A stretch of DNA of 64,000 nt, taken from the NCBI GenBank assembly GCA_943788235.1, contig CALSPM010000001.1, positions 248,001-312,000 of the forward strand. The letters are read 5' to 3'. Shown one piece after another: positions 19,345-28,728 of the stretch (its first letter is position 1; each line of letters opens with the position of its first letter). The stretch comes from an uncultured Cyclobacteriaceae bacterium. GTDB taxonomy: Bacteria > Bacteroidota > Bacteroidia > Cytophagales > Cyclobacteriaceae. The position numbers and the translations under genes were made by a program. The notes beneath the pieces were generated by a model. That model worked only from the letters and a program-made list of their open reading frames with translations, ran no database searches and had not been told where the DNA came from.

Positions 19345-20184
19345 ATGAAAGAGAATCATCATTTCAAATACCTACAAAATACGCGAGATAAACTCTTTAT
19401 TATCATATTTGGCACAGAGACTCGTTCAGGCCGTTTATTTGATGTAGTGCTCCTTTATATGATATTAGCGAGCATACTGCTCGTCATGTTGGAGAGTGTT
19501 CAATCGATAAGTTCTAGATATGAAGACTTATTCTATATTTTAGAATGGCTATTCACCATATTCTTCACTATTGAATTTTTATTGCGGTTGTGGATATCGA
19601 GGAGACCTTTAAAATATTTATTTAGTTTCTATGGGCTTGTTGATTTTATTGCAGTGATCCCTACTTATATAACCTTATTTTATGTAGGAGGATCATATTT
19701 AGTGGTTATTCGTGCGATACGCTTGTTGCGGGTTTTTAGGATTTTAAAGCTCAGTCGTCAACTCTCGGAATCTCGGGTACTGATCAAAGCATTGGTTTCA
19801 GGTAGGCATAAAATCTTAGTATTTCTAGGAGGTGTATTGACTTTAGTGACCATCATGGGAACCTTAATGTACCTTGTAGAGGGGAGTGAAAATGGATTTG
19901 ATAGCATTCCTCGGAGTATTTATTGGGCCATTGTGACTACTACTACAGTAGGTTACGGGGATATATATCCTGTCACCGTTTTTGGTCAAATTTTCGCAGC
20001 TATCCTGATGCTTATGGGATATGCGATCATAGCTGTACCAACAGGCATTGTAAGCTCTGAATTGAACAAGACTTCTCAAAAAAGTGTTCGTAAGAAAAAA
20101 GTAATATGTTCTTCTTGTGGTAAACGAAAACATAACTTCAAGGCCAAGTTTTGTGCACGCTGTGGTACTCTATTGGGAGTTTGA
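19345..20184 (+). CDS. Voltage-gated potassium channel with C-terminal zinc ribbon
   Basis: A 279-residue inner-membrane channel with six hydrophobic segments. The S4-like helix is IRAIRLLRVFRILKLSRQL, with arginines every third residue as in voltage sensors. The pore filter is TVGYGD at residues 201-206, selective for K+. Four cysteines in the last 25 residues, CSSCGKRKHNFKAKFCARCG, form a small zinc-ribbon-like domain in the cytoplasmic tail, in place of the usual RCK or cyclic-nucleotide domain. The ATG at 19345 is preferred to a TTG 21 bases upstream that lies next to the preceding terminator. Confidence 0.9.
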   Translation: MKENHHFKYLQNTRDKLFIIIFGTETRSGRLFDVVLLYMILASILLVMLESVQSISSRYEDLFYILEWLFTIFFTIEFLLRLWISRRPLKYLFSFYGLVDFIAVIPTYITLFYVGGSYLVVIRAIRLLRVFRILKLSRQLSESRVLIKALVSGRHKILVFLGGVLTLVTIMGTLMYLVEGSENGFDSIPRSIYWAIVTTTTVGYGDIYPVTVFGQIFAAILMLMGYAIIAVPTGIVSSELNKTSQKSVRKKKVICSSCGKRKHNFKAKFCARCGTLLGV

Positions 20185-20523
20185 GTATATCTATTTGATC
20201 AAGGCCATACTTGCGGAGGTTTTAATCACTCAAAGTGCTCAAATTAAATGGAGCATATTTTAATTTTAGTATTTATCATTTAGGGCAATATTTGGTGAGT
20301 AGGAGAAATAGGATTTAATGGAGATTAAATTTCAGTTCAACAAAGAGCTTTTCAGCGAATAAGCCTTATCTCGTAACATTGCCTTATGAGCGACTTAATA
20401 GTCATTGAATTTGAGTATCTAGTTAGACACTTTAACATGATCGATTGCTCTATGAGGTCCTATATTATGTAATATGATAAAAAATCAGGTTTATTAATCA
20501 GTAGCAAACATAAAATCAATAAT
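20185..20523. other. Gene-free stretch after the potassium channel
   Basis: About 340 bases without a supported gene. It is AT-rich and ends at the hairpin at 20524-20557. Nothing else is recognised. Confidence 0.4.
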
Positions 20524-20557
20524 AAAAAAGGCCAACGAATTTTCGTTGGCCTTTTTT
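20524..20557 (-). terminator. Strong, probably bidirectional terminator
   Basis: A perfect 15-base-pair stem with a four-base loop (GGCCAACGA-ATTT-TCGTTGGCC inside A/T tracts) lies 25 bases beyond the stop of the minus-strand fasciclin gene. A tracts on one side and T tracts on the other let it work from both directions. Confidence 0.9.
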
Positions 20558-20582
20558 ATTAACTATGTAATGACTAATATTT

Positions 20583-22832
20583 TTAATTTTCGGTAACAAT
20601 TACATCGTGTATTTCCACAGGAACATCATTTTCTGCAAGGTACATTAAAAATGAACTGTACGTATTCGCACTATCTTGCGGTGGAATTTCCACAGTGTAG
20701 GTTTCTTCGTCATCTACAGTACCTGTCACTAATACATTTTCAGTATTAAATGCAGGATCAACGTCTGGGTTAGGTGCTTTTTCAAATCTGAAACTGACAT
20801 TGACACTATCACCAGCCGTTTGTACAGCCGCCAAAAATGTAATCGTTCCTCCATTAGGAAAACTGAAGGGGTATAAGTCAACATTTTCGTTTGCAACACC
20901 AGCCCACACTTCAGAGCCTGTTGGAAAATTATATACATGTGTTGCAGGATCAAATGTCATACCACCGAAAGTTCCTGAAAAGTCTGCATACATTGAGGAT
21001 CCTTGGCCGTCACCATCGCCGGTTTCGTCCGCACAATCTTGATGTTCAAGGATGAATTGCCATGTCGCCAAACCATCTACCCCAGCATCATTAGGGATTT
21101 GTATATGAAATGTTGCATGACAGTCTTCTCCTTCATCATTATCCACATATTTATAGGTAATTTGATCAGGAGCATCAGCAGGGGAGGTTAGTTCGCCGTC
21201 ATTATAAACCTTAGCTAAACCAAAGTAAGCTCCTATGCCAAACAACGTTACTGTTTCTTTATCCTCATTGACCTCATAGGTAAACGGTGCATTCTCCTCA
21301 TTGTGAGGAGCGACAGGCTCACCACATTGCTCCTCACCTACACCTTGCCATGGCTCTAACCAAGTAGATCCATCGGTGAGAATTGTATATTGCCCAGTCC
21401 AAATCTCATCACCTTCGTCATTAGTACTCATTGTACCTTCATCAAACACATACTGATCATCATAGTGGCATTCTCTTTCAGCTATAGCAAATGGAGTTAT
21501 ACTAAACCATTCAAAGTTAGTTGGACTAGGCCCTACTGCTAGCGAACCTTGAACAGGGGCTAGTTGCCAAGTTCCTTCCATGGGATTACTTGCAGGTTCA
21601 GGTTTGAAAGGAAGTAGAAAACCAATAGTAACATGAATTACACCGTTGACATTAACTACAGCATCTGGCGCTAACACTTCAGCATTCCAGAAACCTGCAC
21701 TATCAGAACTCATTCCCATAATGAAGTCCAAATCGCTATCGATAAGAACACCAGTACCGCCCCCAAATTGACCGGCTGATGCCGCGTCATATTTGATGTA
21801 AAGTGGAGCATAATCATCCGTACCATCTCCGTCTATGTCATCCATCAGCGGAAACATTCCATCAACAACTTTTCCATTATCGAATGCTCCCCCTGTAATG
21901 GTAGCTGCATCAAGAATTTTTGAGGCATCTCCAGTAGCTTTCATTGCTCCTGTTTCTCCAACTATGTGATGAGCTATAATAGCATACCATTCGTCCGGAG
22001 AAAAATCTTCAACTGAAATTCCAGCCCCTTGAAAGACAGCATTCGGAACAGCAAATACTGTAGACATCACTTCAGGATTAGCTAAATAATCTATAAGACT
22101 TGGAAGTTGAGCCTGCTCAGCAAAAACATCAGATGCTTGAAGTGCGCCACCCATTGCAGAGAAAGTATCGCTAATCAATAGAGATGCAGCATTTGTTCCT
22201 AAAATACTTGCCAATAAATTACCTACACCAGGGGGTATAAGTACAGTGCCAACGTCCCAAATAATTCCATTTGAGGCCATTATTGGTTCATCAGCAATCA
22301 ATATTCCCTTGGTGTTGGATCCCGTAAGGAGTGTTCCATTCTCAGGAGAACCTTCTGAACCGTCCGCATCGGGATTATCTAAATTTACAATGATTGACTC
22401 ACCTTGAACGGTGGCAATACTGGCGCCGGGAACTATTTCATTTACGACGGTACCTGATCCATGGTAGGTCAATAAAGAAACTATGATCGCAGGACTAACA
22501 TCACTTGCCTTACTCACACCCACTGTTGCGTACAGAGCTAGAAAGGCATCATTGTTGGGTGCAAATAAGGTATATGTGCCATCTTCTGAAAACAAAGAAG
22601 ACAGCAACGTGCCGTTGGCATCAATCGGATATGTTTCGAGTAGGTAAATTAATGTATCGTATCCTCCTACGTCAGCCAAGGTTTGCATGATATTTTCGTA
22701 CTCTGATTCTACTACATCAATTGGCTCATCTACATCGTCGTCATCACTACAATTGGTGAGAAAGGTCAAACTCAAGGCCATCACTAACATTGTGAGATAC
22801 TTGAATGGTGTTAAAATTTTATTTTTCTTCAT
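20583..22832 (-). CDS. Surface lipoprotein with two fasciclin (FAS1) domains
   Basis: A 749-residue lipoprotein. The signal peptide ends in the lipobox LTNC with Cys28, followed by SDDDD, the Bacteroidota lipoprotein export signal that directs proteins to the outer face of the outer membrane. FAS1 domains lie at about residues 40-200 (TYTLFAPNNDAFLAL; LLTYHGSG) and 205-410 (STVFAVPNAVF; IIAHHIVGE). FAS1 domains usually mediate adhesion. The C-terminal 330 residues are Asp/Glu-rich, beta-rich and of no family I recognise; they contain several cysteines (RECHYDD, EQCGEP, DCHATF, HQDCADE) that may form disulfides. Monocistronic. Confidence 0.88.
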   Translation of the reverse strand: MKKNKILTPFKYLTMLVMALSLTFLTNCSDDDDVDEPIDVVESEYENIMQTLADVGGYDTLIYLLETYPIDANGTLLSSLFSEDGTYTLFAPNNDAFLALYATVGVSKASDVSPAIIVSLLTYHGSGTVVNEIVPGASIATVQGESIIVNLDNPDADGSEGSPENGTLLTGSNTKGILIADEPIMASNGIIWDVGTVLIPPGVGNLLASILGTNAASLLISDTFSAMGGALQASDVFAEQAQLPSLIDYLANPEVMSTVFAVPNAVFQGAGISVEDFSPDEWYAIIAHHIVGETGAMKATGDASKILDAATITGGAFDNGKVVDGMFPLMDDIDGDGTDDYAPLYIKYDAASAGQFGGGTGVLIDSDLDFIMGMSSDSAGFWNAEVLAPDAVVNVNGVIHVTIGFLLPFKPEPASNPMEGTWQLAPVQGSLAVGPSPTNFEWFSITPFAIAERECHYDDQYVFDEGTMSTNDEGDEIWTGQYTILTDGSTWLEPWQGVGEEQCGEPVAPHNEENAPFTYEVNEDKETVTLFGIGAYFGLAKVYNDGELTSPADAPDQITYKYVDNDEGEDCHATFHIQIPNDAGVDGLATWQFILEHQDCADETGDGDGQGSSMYADFSGTFGGMTFDPATHVYNFPTGSEVWAGVANENVDLYPFSFPNGGTITFLAAVQTAGDSVNVSFRFEKAPNPDVDPAFNTENVLVTGTVDDEETYTVEIPPQDSANTYSSFLMYLAENDVPVEIHDVIVTEN

Positions 22833-23589
22833 AATTATTTGTTTTTTCTTCTTCTATCAAAATTTTATTTAACTTAATATAATAATTCAACTTGTATTTT
22901 ACGGCCAATAAAAAGGTTAACATCGGTATATACGTTTTTCTTTTCGAAGGTAACCCCTTAACTCATTTCCTTGTTCTTCTACATACTTCTATTTTTTTAC
23001 CGCTGCTCCTTGGTAGGTCAAATTTGCCCGATCCAATTGTTTCTTCTTTTATCTATTTCTTTGATTGTATCGCAATCGGTTTCGGTTAATAATGATAAAA
23101 CTATCATGCGCCATTATTAACGCAATCCTCTTTTACTGACCTTTACAATTTAACAATTTACAATTTTACAATAATAAAATGAAATATTTAACCATAACTT
23201 AATAAAAAGATGATTGGAAATAGAATTTTTATAAAAAAATTTACTTTTAAAATACATTAAATAAAGAGCTCAATAATTATTGATAATCACTAATCTAATT
23301 CCGGGGTTAACATGATTATAATCAAGAATAATAAATTAGCGATATTCTTTAATATATTACTGACAAAACTTGTTAACCTTTAAAATAATTGGTTTTATTC
23401 AAAAAATAGATTCGATTTTGAGATAAGCAGAATGGCTTTTTTTTCTCACATAATGATGTTTGTTTCCACTTGAGTTCTATTTTGATTTGGATTAAAATGA
23501 TAAGCTTATTTTTTATTTGTTTTTTCCACTAAAAGGTTCTTTTTTCTTCTTTTTCTATTTTTCTATACTAATTTAGACTAAAAATTAGG
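22833..23589. other. Long AT-rich gene-free stretch between divergent transcription units
   Basis: About 760 bases between the fasciclin gene (minus) and the ilv leader (plus). It is markedly richer in A and T than the flanking genes. Near 23143-23172 the motif ACAATTT is repeated three times almost in tandem. Small open frames such as 22892-23089 have no coding features. It must contain the promoters of both the fasciclin gene and the ilv-leu-thr operon, but I could not place either with confidence. Confidence 0.5.
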
Positions 23590-23754
23590 ATGTTTATACA
23601 AATTAAAACAATTTTGTTCCATTACTTAGATTTCTTGAATGACAATATTAGTATTGAATTTTTATTAGACAAAAAAATAATGGTACAAATTTCTGATAGT
23701 TCTCGTAAAATTTTTGCTCTCAGTGATCATTCAAACCTGAGTCGACTGGTTTAA
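23590..23754 (+). CDS. Possible leader peptide of the ilv-leu-thr operon
   Basis: A 54-codon open frame that ends 16 bases before the hairpin in front of ilvE. Eighteen of 54 residues are Ile, Leu or Val (8, 8 and 2), and the last codons read Asn-Leu-Ser-Arg-Leu-Val-stop. A shorter version could start at the in-frame ATG at 23680. This layout, with a branched-chain-rich frame, a hairpin and then branched-chain genes, is that of a transcription attenuator. The surrounding sequence is so AT-rich that Ile and Leu codons are frequent by chance, so translation is unproven. Confidence 0.35.
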   Translation: MFIQIKTILFHYLDFLNDNISIEFLLDKKIMVQISDSSRKIFALSDHSNLSRLV

Positions 23755-23770
23755 TTAATTAAAAAAAATC

Positions 23771-23801
23771 AAAGCCATTCGAAATAAATTAGAATGGCTT
23801 T
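23771..23801 (+). promoter_or_regulatory. Hairpin in front of ilvE, candidate attenuator
   Basis: AAAGCCATTC (23771-23780) pairs perfectly with GAATGGCTTT (23792-23801), giving a ten-base-pair stem with an 11-base loop and a T-rich tail, 15 bases before the ilvE ATG. The upstream gene is on the other strand, so this is not the terminator of a preceding plus-strand gene. A competing pairing exists: TGGTTT at 23747-23752, covering the end of the leader frame, can pair with AAGCCA at 23772-23777 and would open the hairpin. Attenuation by translation of the leader is inferred. Confidence 0.6.
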
Positions 23802-23816
23802 CTTTATTTAAAAAAA

Positions 23817-24707
23817 ATGTATTTTCAAGAGGATAGTATTGTGTTTTTAGATGGTAGTTGGATTGAGGCAAAAAAAGCAAATTTCAGTCTCTTCAGCCAA
23901 ACTATGCATTATGGATTTGGAGCCTTTGATGGGATGAGGTCTTACAAAAATGCAGAGGGATGTAATATTTATAGAGCAAAGGCGCATTTTGAACGATTGA
24001 CGGCTGCATGCAAAGATCTGACCCTCGAAATTCCCTTCACCGTTGACGAACTCGTCAATGTCGCCTACAAGCTGTTGAAAAAAAATAAGCTCGTGAATGC
24101 CTACGTCAGACCCTTGATTTTTATGGATACTAATATGGACTTGACGACCGATAGTAAGGTTCATGTTTTTATGGCGGCATGGAGATGGAAAAAATATTTG
24201 GGTAGTGAACCCTTAGATTTGATGATTTCAGAGCATAGCAAAACCGTAGGTTTGGCAAATAAAATTAATGCCAAAATCATAGGCAATTACACAAATTCCA
24301 TCTTGGCATCGTCGCAGGCCAAAAAATTAGGTTACAGTGAAGCTTTGATGCTCGATATTAATGGAAATATTTCAGAGAGTCCAGCAGCTAATTTTTTTTA
24401 TGAGAAGGACGGCGCACTTTTTACTCCCACTACTGAATTTGCCTATGACGGCATTACGCGCCAAACTATTATTGAATTGGCAAAGCAATGGAATATTAAA
24501 GTAACCGAAAAAGAGATGTCAGTAGAAGAGATATACGAGGCAGATTACGCTTTTTTGACAGGAACAGCTACGGAAGTATCACCTATTAAAAGTATCAATG
24601 GTGAAATTTTTAAGGCTGAGTGGGAGGATTCTAATGCCCATAGTCTGTACATGATGTACCGCCAGCAAGTAATGTTCAATGAATACCAGGGCCTAACTAT
24701 TGTCTAA
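23817..24707 (+). CDS. ilvE: Branched-chain amino acid aminotransferase
   Basis: A 296-residue fold-type IV PLP enzyme that carries out the last step of valine, leucine and isoleucine synthesis. The catalytic lysine is Lys153 in [16 protein letters not shown]. Other conserved parts are [13 protein letters not shown] near residues 31-43, [13 protein letters not shown] near 183, and [10 protein letters not shown] near 257. It is the first structural gene of the ilv-leu-thr run and begins just after the candidate attenuator. ilvD follows after four bases. A D-amino-acid or aminodeoxychorismate-lyase role is possible for this fold, but the operon argues for IlvE. Confidence 0.95.
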   Translation: MYFQEDSIVFLDGSWIEAKKANFSLFSQTMHYGFGAFDGMRSYKNAEGCNIYRAKAHFERLTAACKDLTLEIPFTVDELVNVAYKLLKKNKLVNAYVRPLIFMDTNMDLTTDSKVHVFMAAWRWKKYLGSEPLDLMISEHSKTVGLANKINAKIIGNYTNSILASSQAKKLGYSEALMLDINGNISESPAANFFYEKDGALFTPTTEFAYDGITRQTIIELAKQWNIKVTEKEMSVEEIYEADYAFLTGTATEVSPIKSINGEIFKAEWEDSNAHSLYMMYRQQVMFNEYQGLTIV

Positions 24708-24711
24708 AATC

Positions 24712-26386
24712 ATGTCAAGATTAAATAAATATAGTAAAGTCATTACTCAAGACCAGAGCCAACCTGCTTCTCAAGCTATGTTGTATGCCGTTGGGCTATC
24801 TAGCGAAGACATGTCCAAAGCACAAGTAGGAATTGTGAGTACTGGTTTTGAAGGAAATCCTTGTAATATGCATTTGAATATTTTGGCACATCAAGTCAAG
24901 AAAGGGGTATTGGATGCTGATTTGGTGGGTTTGATTTTTCATACCATCGGAGTGAGTGATGGTATTTCTAATGGAACAGAAGGGAATGAAATACTCCTTA
25001 GTGTCACGCGATATTATTGCAGATTCAATAGAAACTGTCGTCAATGCGCAATACTATGATGCAGTAGTACCTGTCGTTGGATGTGATAAAAATATGCCAG
25101 CCGCCATCATGGCTTTAGGTAGATTGAATCGACCCGGATTGATGGTTTATGGTGGAAGTATCAAACCAGGTAAATGGAAAGGGAAAGATCTTAATATTGT
25201 TTCAGCTTTTGAGGCTTACGGAGCCAAGTTATCAAATAGTATTTCTGATGAGGATTATGAAGGCATCATAAAAAACTCAATTCCAGGTCCCGGTGCATGT
25301 GGGGGTATGTATACGGCCAATACCATGTCATCTGCCATAGAGGCATTGGGAATGAGCCTGCCTTTTTCGTCATCTAATCCTGCCGAAAGCCAAGACAAAA
25401 CGACAGAAACTTTGAAGGTTGGAGCAGCCATCAAAAATCTAATGATAAAGGATATTCTTCCTAAGCAAATCATGACAAAGCAGGCTTTTGAGAATGCCAT
25501 AGCTACCGTCATGGTCTTGGGCGGCTCAACCAATGCTGTCTTACATTTGATCGCTATGGCCAAATCGGTAGATGTACCTTTGGGTCTTGACGATTTTCAA
25601 AGAATTTCTGATAATACACCTTTTATAGCAGATCTAAAACCTTCAGGAGCGTATTTGATGCAGGATTTACATCAGGTGGGTGGTGTTCCTGCTGTATTGA
25701 AAGAAATGTTGCAACAGGGTTATTTACAAGGAGATTGTCTCACCGTCACGGGGAAAAATATTGGAGAAAATTTGGAGGTTGTAAAGTCTCTCAGCGAACA
25801 GCAAAAAGTAATCGTACCTTTTGATCGCCCCATTAAGGCTAACGGACATTTGCAAATTCTCTATGGAAACCTAGCTCCCGAAGGTGCCGTAGCCAAAATC
25901 ACTGGGAAAGAAGGTGAGATATTTGAGGGCCCTGCAAGGATCTATGAGGATGAATTTGATGCTATAAGAGGCATCATTGAAGAGGTTCAAAAAGGAGAAG
26001 TGATTGTGATTAGATATTCGGGCCCCAAAGGAGCCCCAGGCATGCCAGAAATGTTAAAGCCTACGGGCGCTGTGATGGGTGCTGGACTGGGTAAAGATGT
26101 CGCCTTGATCACAGATGGAAGATTCTCGGGTGGGTCTCATGGATTTGTTGTGGGACATATTACTCCTGAAGCGCAAGAAGGAGGACCTTTGGCTTTTGTA
26201 CAAAATGGAGATATCATCAGGATAGATGCCGTCAGTAATCAATTGGTTTTGAAAATTTCTGATGAAGAAATGGAAAAAAGAAAATCCATTTGGATCCAGC
26301 CCGATTACAAAGCCAATAAAGGAGTATTAAAAAAATATATCAATTCGGTAGCTACGGCATCCGAGGGTTGTGTTACCGATCAATAA
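24712..26386 (+). pseudogene. ilvD: Dihydroxy-acid dehydratase, broken by one extra base
   Basis: The enzyme dehydrates the dihydroxy-acids of the valine and isoleucine pathways and carries an iron-sulfur cluster. Without one extra base near 24985 the gene would encode 557 residues, the normal length. The first frame runs to [12 protein letters not shown] and then leaves phase; the second frame picks up as [16 protein letters not shown]. The downstream part contains the cluster motifs [14 protein letters not shown] and [14 protein letters not shown] and ends [10 protein letters not shown]. It sits between ilvE and ilvB, and every other gene of the operon is intact. A true null would make the cell auxotrophic, so an assembly or sequencing error is probable. 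Confidence 0.88.
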
Positions 26387-26387
26387 T

Positions 26388-28121
26388 ATGAATACATCAA
26401 CTTTAGTATTAGAAAAAAAGAGATCCAAAAAGACGACGAGAATAAAAGGGTCTGATGCGGTACTTCAGTGTTTAATAGCCGAAGGAGTTACGACTATTTT
26501 CGGTTATCCGGGCGGTGCCATTATGCCCATTTATGATGCGCTTTATAATTATCAAGATAAATTGAACCATATTTTGACCCGTCATGAGCAGGGTGCGGTA
26601 CATGCCGCCCAGGGTATGGCTCGTGTGACTGGTAAAGCAGGGGTCTGCTTTGCTACTTCTGGTCCCGGGGCAACCAATTTAATTACGGGGATAGCAGATG
26701 CACAAATTGATTCGACTCCTTTGGTCTGTATTACGGGGCAAGTTCCTTCCCATCTATTAGGGACAGATGCTTTCCAAGAGACAGATGTTATGGGCATTTC
26801 TATGCCTGTGACCAAGTGGAATTACCAAGTGACCCGAGCAGAGGAAATACCTTATGCTATTGCTCGAGCTTTTTATATTGCGAATACGGGTCGTCCAGGG
26901 CCCGTTTTGATCGATATAACCAAAGATGCTCAATTTGCTGAGTTTGATTTTACCTATGATAAATGCGAAAAAATCCGAAGTTACCATCCATATCCCGAAG
27001 CGCTAACGTCGGATCTTGAGGCCGCTGCAAATTTGATAAATGAGGCTAAAAAGCCCTACATATTGGTAGGACAAGGTGTTCAGCTTTCTGGAGCAGAGAA
27101 TGAATTGATACGATTTGCAGAAAAAACAGGAATTCCCATGGCGGCAACGCTGATGGGACTCTCAGGAATTCCGACCAGCCATCCCCTTTATGTTGGCTAC
27201 CTAGGTATGCATGGTAATTATGGTCCTAATATAAAAACCAATGAATGTGATGTCTTAATCGCCATAGGTATGAGATTCGATGATAGAGTGACCGGAGATT
27301 TAGACCGATATGCCAAACAAGCCAAAGTAATTCACATCGAAATTGATCCCTCTGAGATAGACAAGAATGTAAAAACAACTGTGGCTATTAATAGTGATGC
27401 CAAACAGGCTTTGTTGGGGCTGCTCCCGTTGGTGAATGTTTCAACGCACAAGGATTGGATAGACGAGTTTCATCAATGTGACAAAATTGAATTTGATAAG
27501 GTAATTGATGCTGAATTGCATCCTGATTCAGGTGAAATAAAAATGGCTGAAGTAATCAATAGGATATCAGAGATCACTGATGGTGAGGCCATTGTCGTTA
27601 CTGACGTTGGACAACACCAAATGGTAGCAAATAGATATTATAAATTTCAAAAATCATTAAGTTGTATTACTTCTGGTGGTTTGGGTACGATGGGTTTCGC
27701 GTTGCCATCTGCGATGGGCGCAAAAGTAGGACAGCCAGAAAGAACGGTTATAGCTGTGATTGGAGATGGTGGTTTTCAAATGACCATACAAGAATTAGGA
27801 ACCATAAGGCAGAGTGATTTAGCGGTAAAAATTTTAATTCTAAATAATAACTTCCTGGGAATGGTACGTCAATGGCAACAGTTGTTTTTTGAAAAGCGTT
27901 ATTCTTTTACTGAGCTGGATAATCCAGATTTTCAAATGATTACCAAAGGTTATGGTATTAAGGCTCATAAAGTTGAAAAAAGAGAAGATCTAGATCAAGC
28001 CATATTTGATTGGTTGAATTGTGAAGGACCGGCACTACTTGAAGTAGTGGTCGAGCAAGAAGGAAATGTATTTCCAATGGTGCCTTCTGGAGCCTCTGTA
28101 GCTGAAATCAGATTAGATTGA
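26388..28121 (+). CDS. ilvB: Acetolactate synthase, large subunit
   Basis: A 577-residue thiamine-diphosphate enzyme joining two pyruvates, or pyruvate with 2-oxobutyrate. The cofactor-activating glutamate is in RHEQGAVHAAQG near residue 66. The central FAD/Rossmann-like domain is at about 200-340. The ThDP/Mg2+ motif begins GDGGFQMTIQELGTI near residue 459 and ends at the NNNFLGMVRQWQ segment. The ATG at 26388 is chosen because it directly follows the ilvD stop; an in-frame codon 18 bases upstream lies inside ilvD. The regulatory subunit gene follows immediately. Confidence 0.97.
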   Translation: MNTSTLVLEKKRSKKTTRIKGSDAVLQCLIAEGVTTIFGYPGGAIMPIYDALYNYQDKLNHILTRHEQGAVHAAQGMARVTGKAGVCFATSGPGATNLITGIADAQIDSTPLVCITGQVPSHLLGTDAFQETDVMGISMPVTKWNYQVTRAEEIPYAIARAFYIANTGRPGPVLIDITKDAQFAEFDFTYDKCEKIRSYHPYPEALTSDLEAAANLINEAKKPYILVGQGVQLSGAENELIRFAEKTGIPMAATLMGLSGIPTSHPLYVGYLGMHGNYGPNIKTNECDVLIAIGMRFDDRVTGDLDRYAKQAKVIHIEIDPSEIDKNVKTTVAINSDAKQALLGLLPLVNVSTHKDWIDEFHQCDKIEFDKVIDAELHPDSGEIKMAEVINRISEITDGEAIVVTDVGQHQMVANRYYKFQKSLSCITSGGLGTMGFALPSAMGAKVGQPERTVIAVIGDGGFQMTIQELGTIRQSDLAVKILILNNNFLGMVRQWQQLFFEKRYSFTELDNPDFQMITKGYGIKAHKVEKREDLDQAIFDWLNCEGPALLEVVVEQEGNVFPMVPSGASVAEIRLD

Positions 28122-28122
28122 G

Positions 28123-28707
28123 ATGAGCTTAAAACTTAAATACCCTACCTCAACTCCCAGAGAATTTACTTTATCTGTACTTACTGAAGATAAATCTGGA
28201 TTAATCAATCAGCTGACGATCCTTTTTACCAAAAGGAAGATCAATATCAATAGTTTGAACGTATCAGTTACAGAAGTGAAAGGCGTAAGTCGCTTTACGA
28301 TTGTGATCGAGACCAGTAAGGATATGATTGACAATATCGTCAAGCAAATAAGGAAGCTAATTGATGTGCTTGGAGCGTTTGTTTATGAAGAAGATCAGAT
28401 ATTTTATCAAGAAATTGCCCTTTATAAAGTTCCAAAATATGCGATTGTGGATGGGAAGTCGATAGAGGATCTAGTGAGCAAAAGTGGCGCACGGATTTTA
28501 GTGATTGAAACAGACTACATGATTATCGAGAAAACGGGAAAAGCGAAAGAGACTCATGATTTATATCAAAAGTTAGAACCTTTTGGGCTCTTAGAGTTTA
28601 TCCGATCGGGCCGTGTGGCTATATCAAAATCAACCAGAAAAACCGAAGCTTACATTAAAGAATTAGAAGCTTCAAATTCAAATAAATTAAGTATTAAAGA
28701 TTTTTAA
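28123..28707 (+). CDS. ilvN: Acetolactate synthase, small regulatory subunit
   Basis: A 194-residue protein with an N-terminal ACT domain at about residues 15-90 (FTLSVLTEDKSGLINQLTIL), which in this family binds valine for feedback inhibition of the large subunit. A second, more diverged regulatory half follows (ALYKVPKYAIVDGKSIEDL and GLLEFIRSGRVAISK). Gene position one base after ilvB and before ilvC supports the assignment. It is slightly longer than IlvH of E. coli. Confidence 0.93.
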   Translation: MSLKLKYPTSTPREFTLSVLTEDKSGLINQLTILFTKRKININSLNVSVTEVKGVSRFTIVIETSKDMIDNIVKQIRKLIDVLGAFVYEEDQIFYQEIALYKVPKYAIVDGKSIEDLVSKSGARILVIETDYMIIEKTGKAKETHDLYQKLEPFGLLEFIRSGRVAISKSTRKTEAYIKELEASNSNKLSIKDF

Positions 28708-28728
28708 TTATTCAGAAAAGTTAGACAA

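Noticed and set aside
15025-24992. Programmed +1 frameshifting as the cause of the four breaks.
   Set aside because: The sites share no slippery heptamer, stop codon or downstream stem that I could see, and one of the genes is a TonB receptor with two sites. Insertion errors explain all four more simply.
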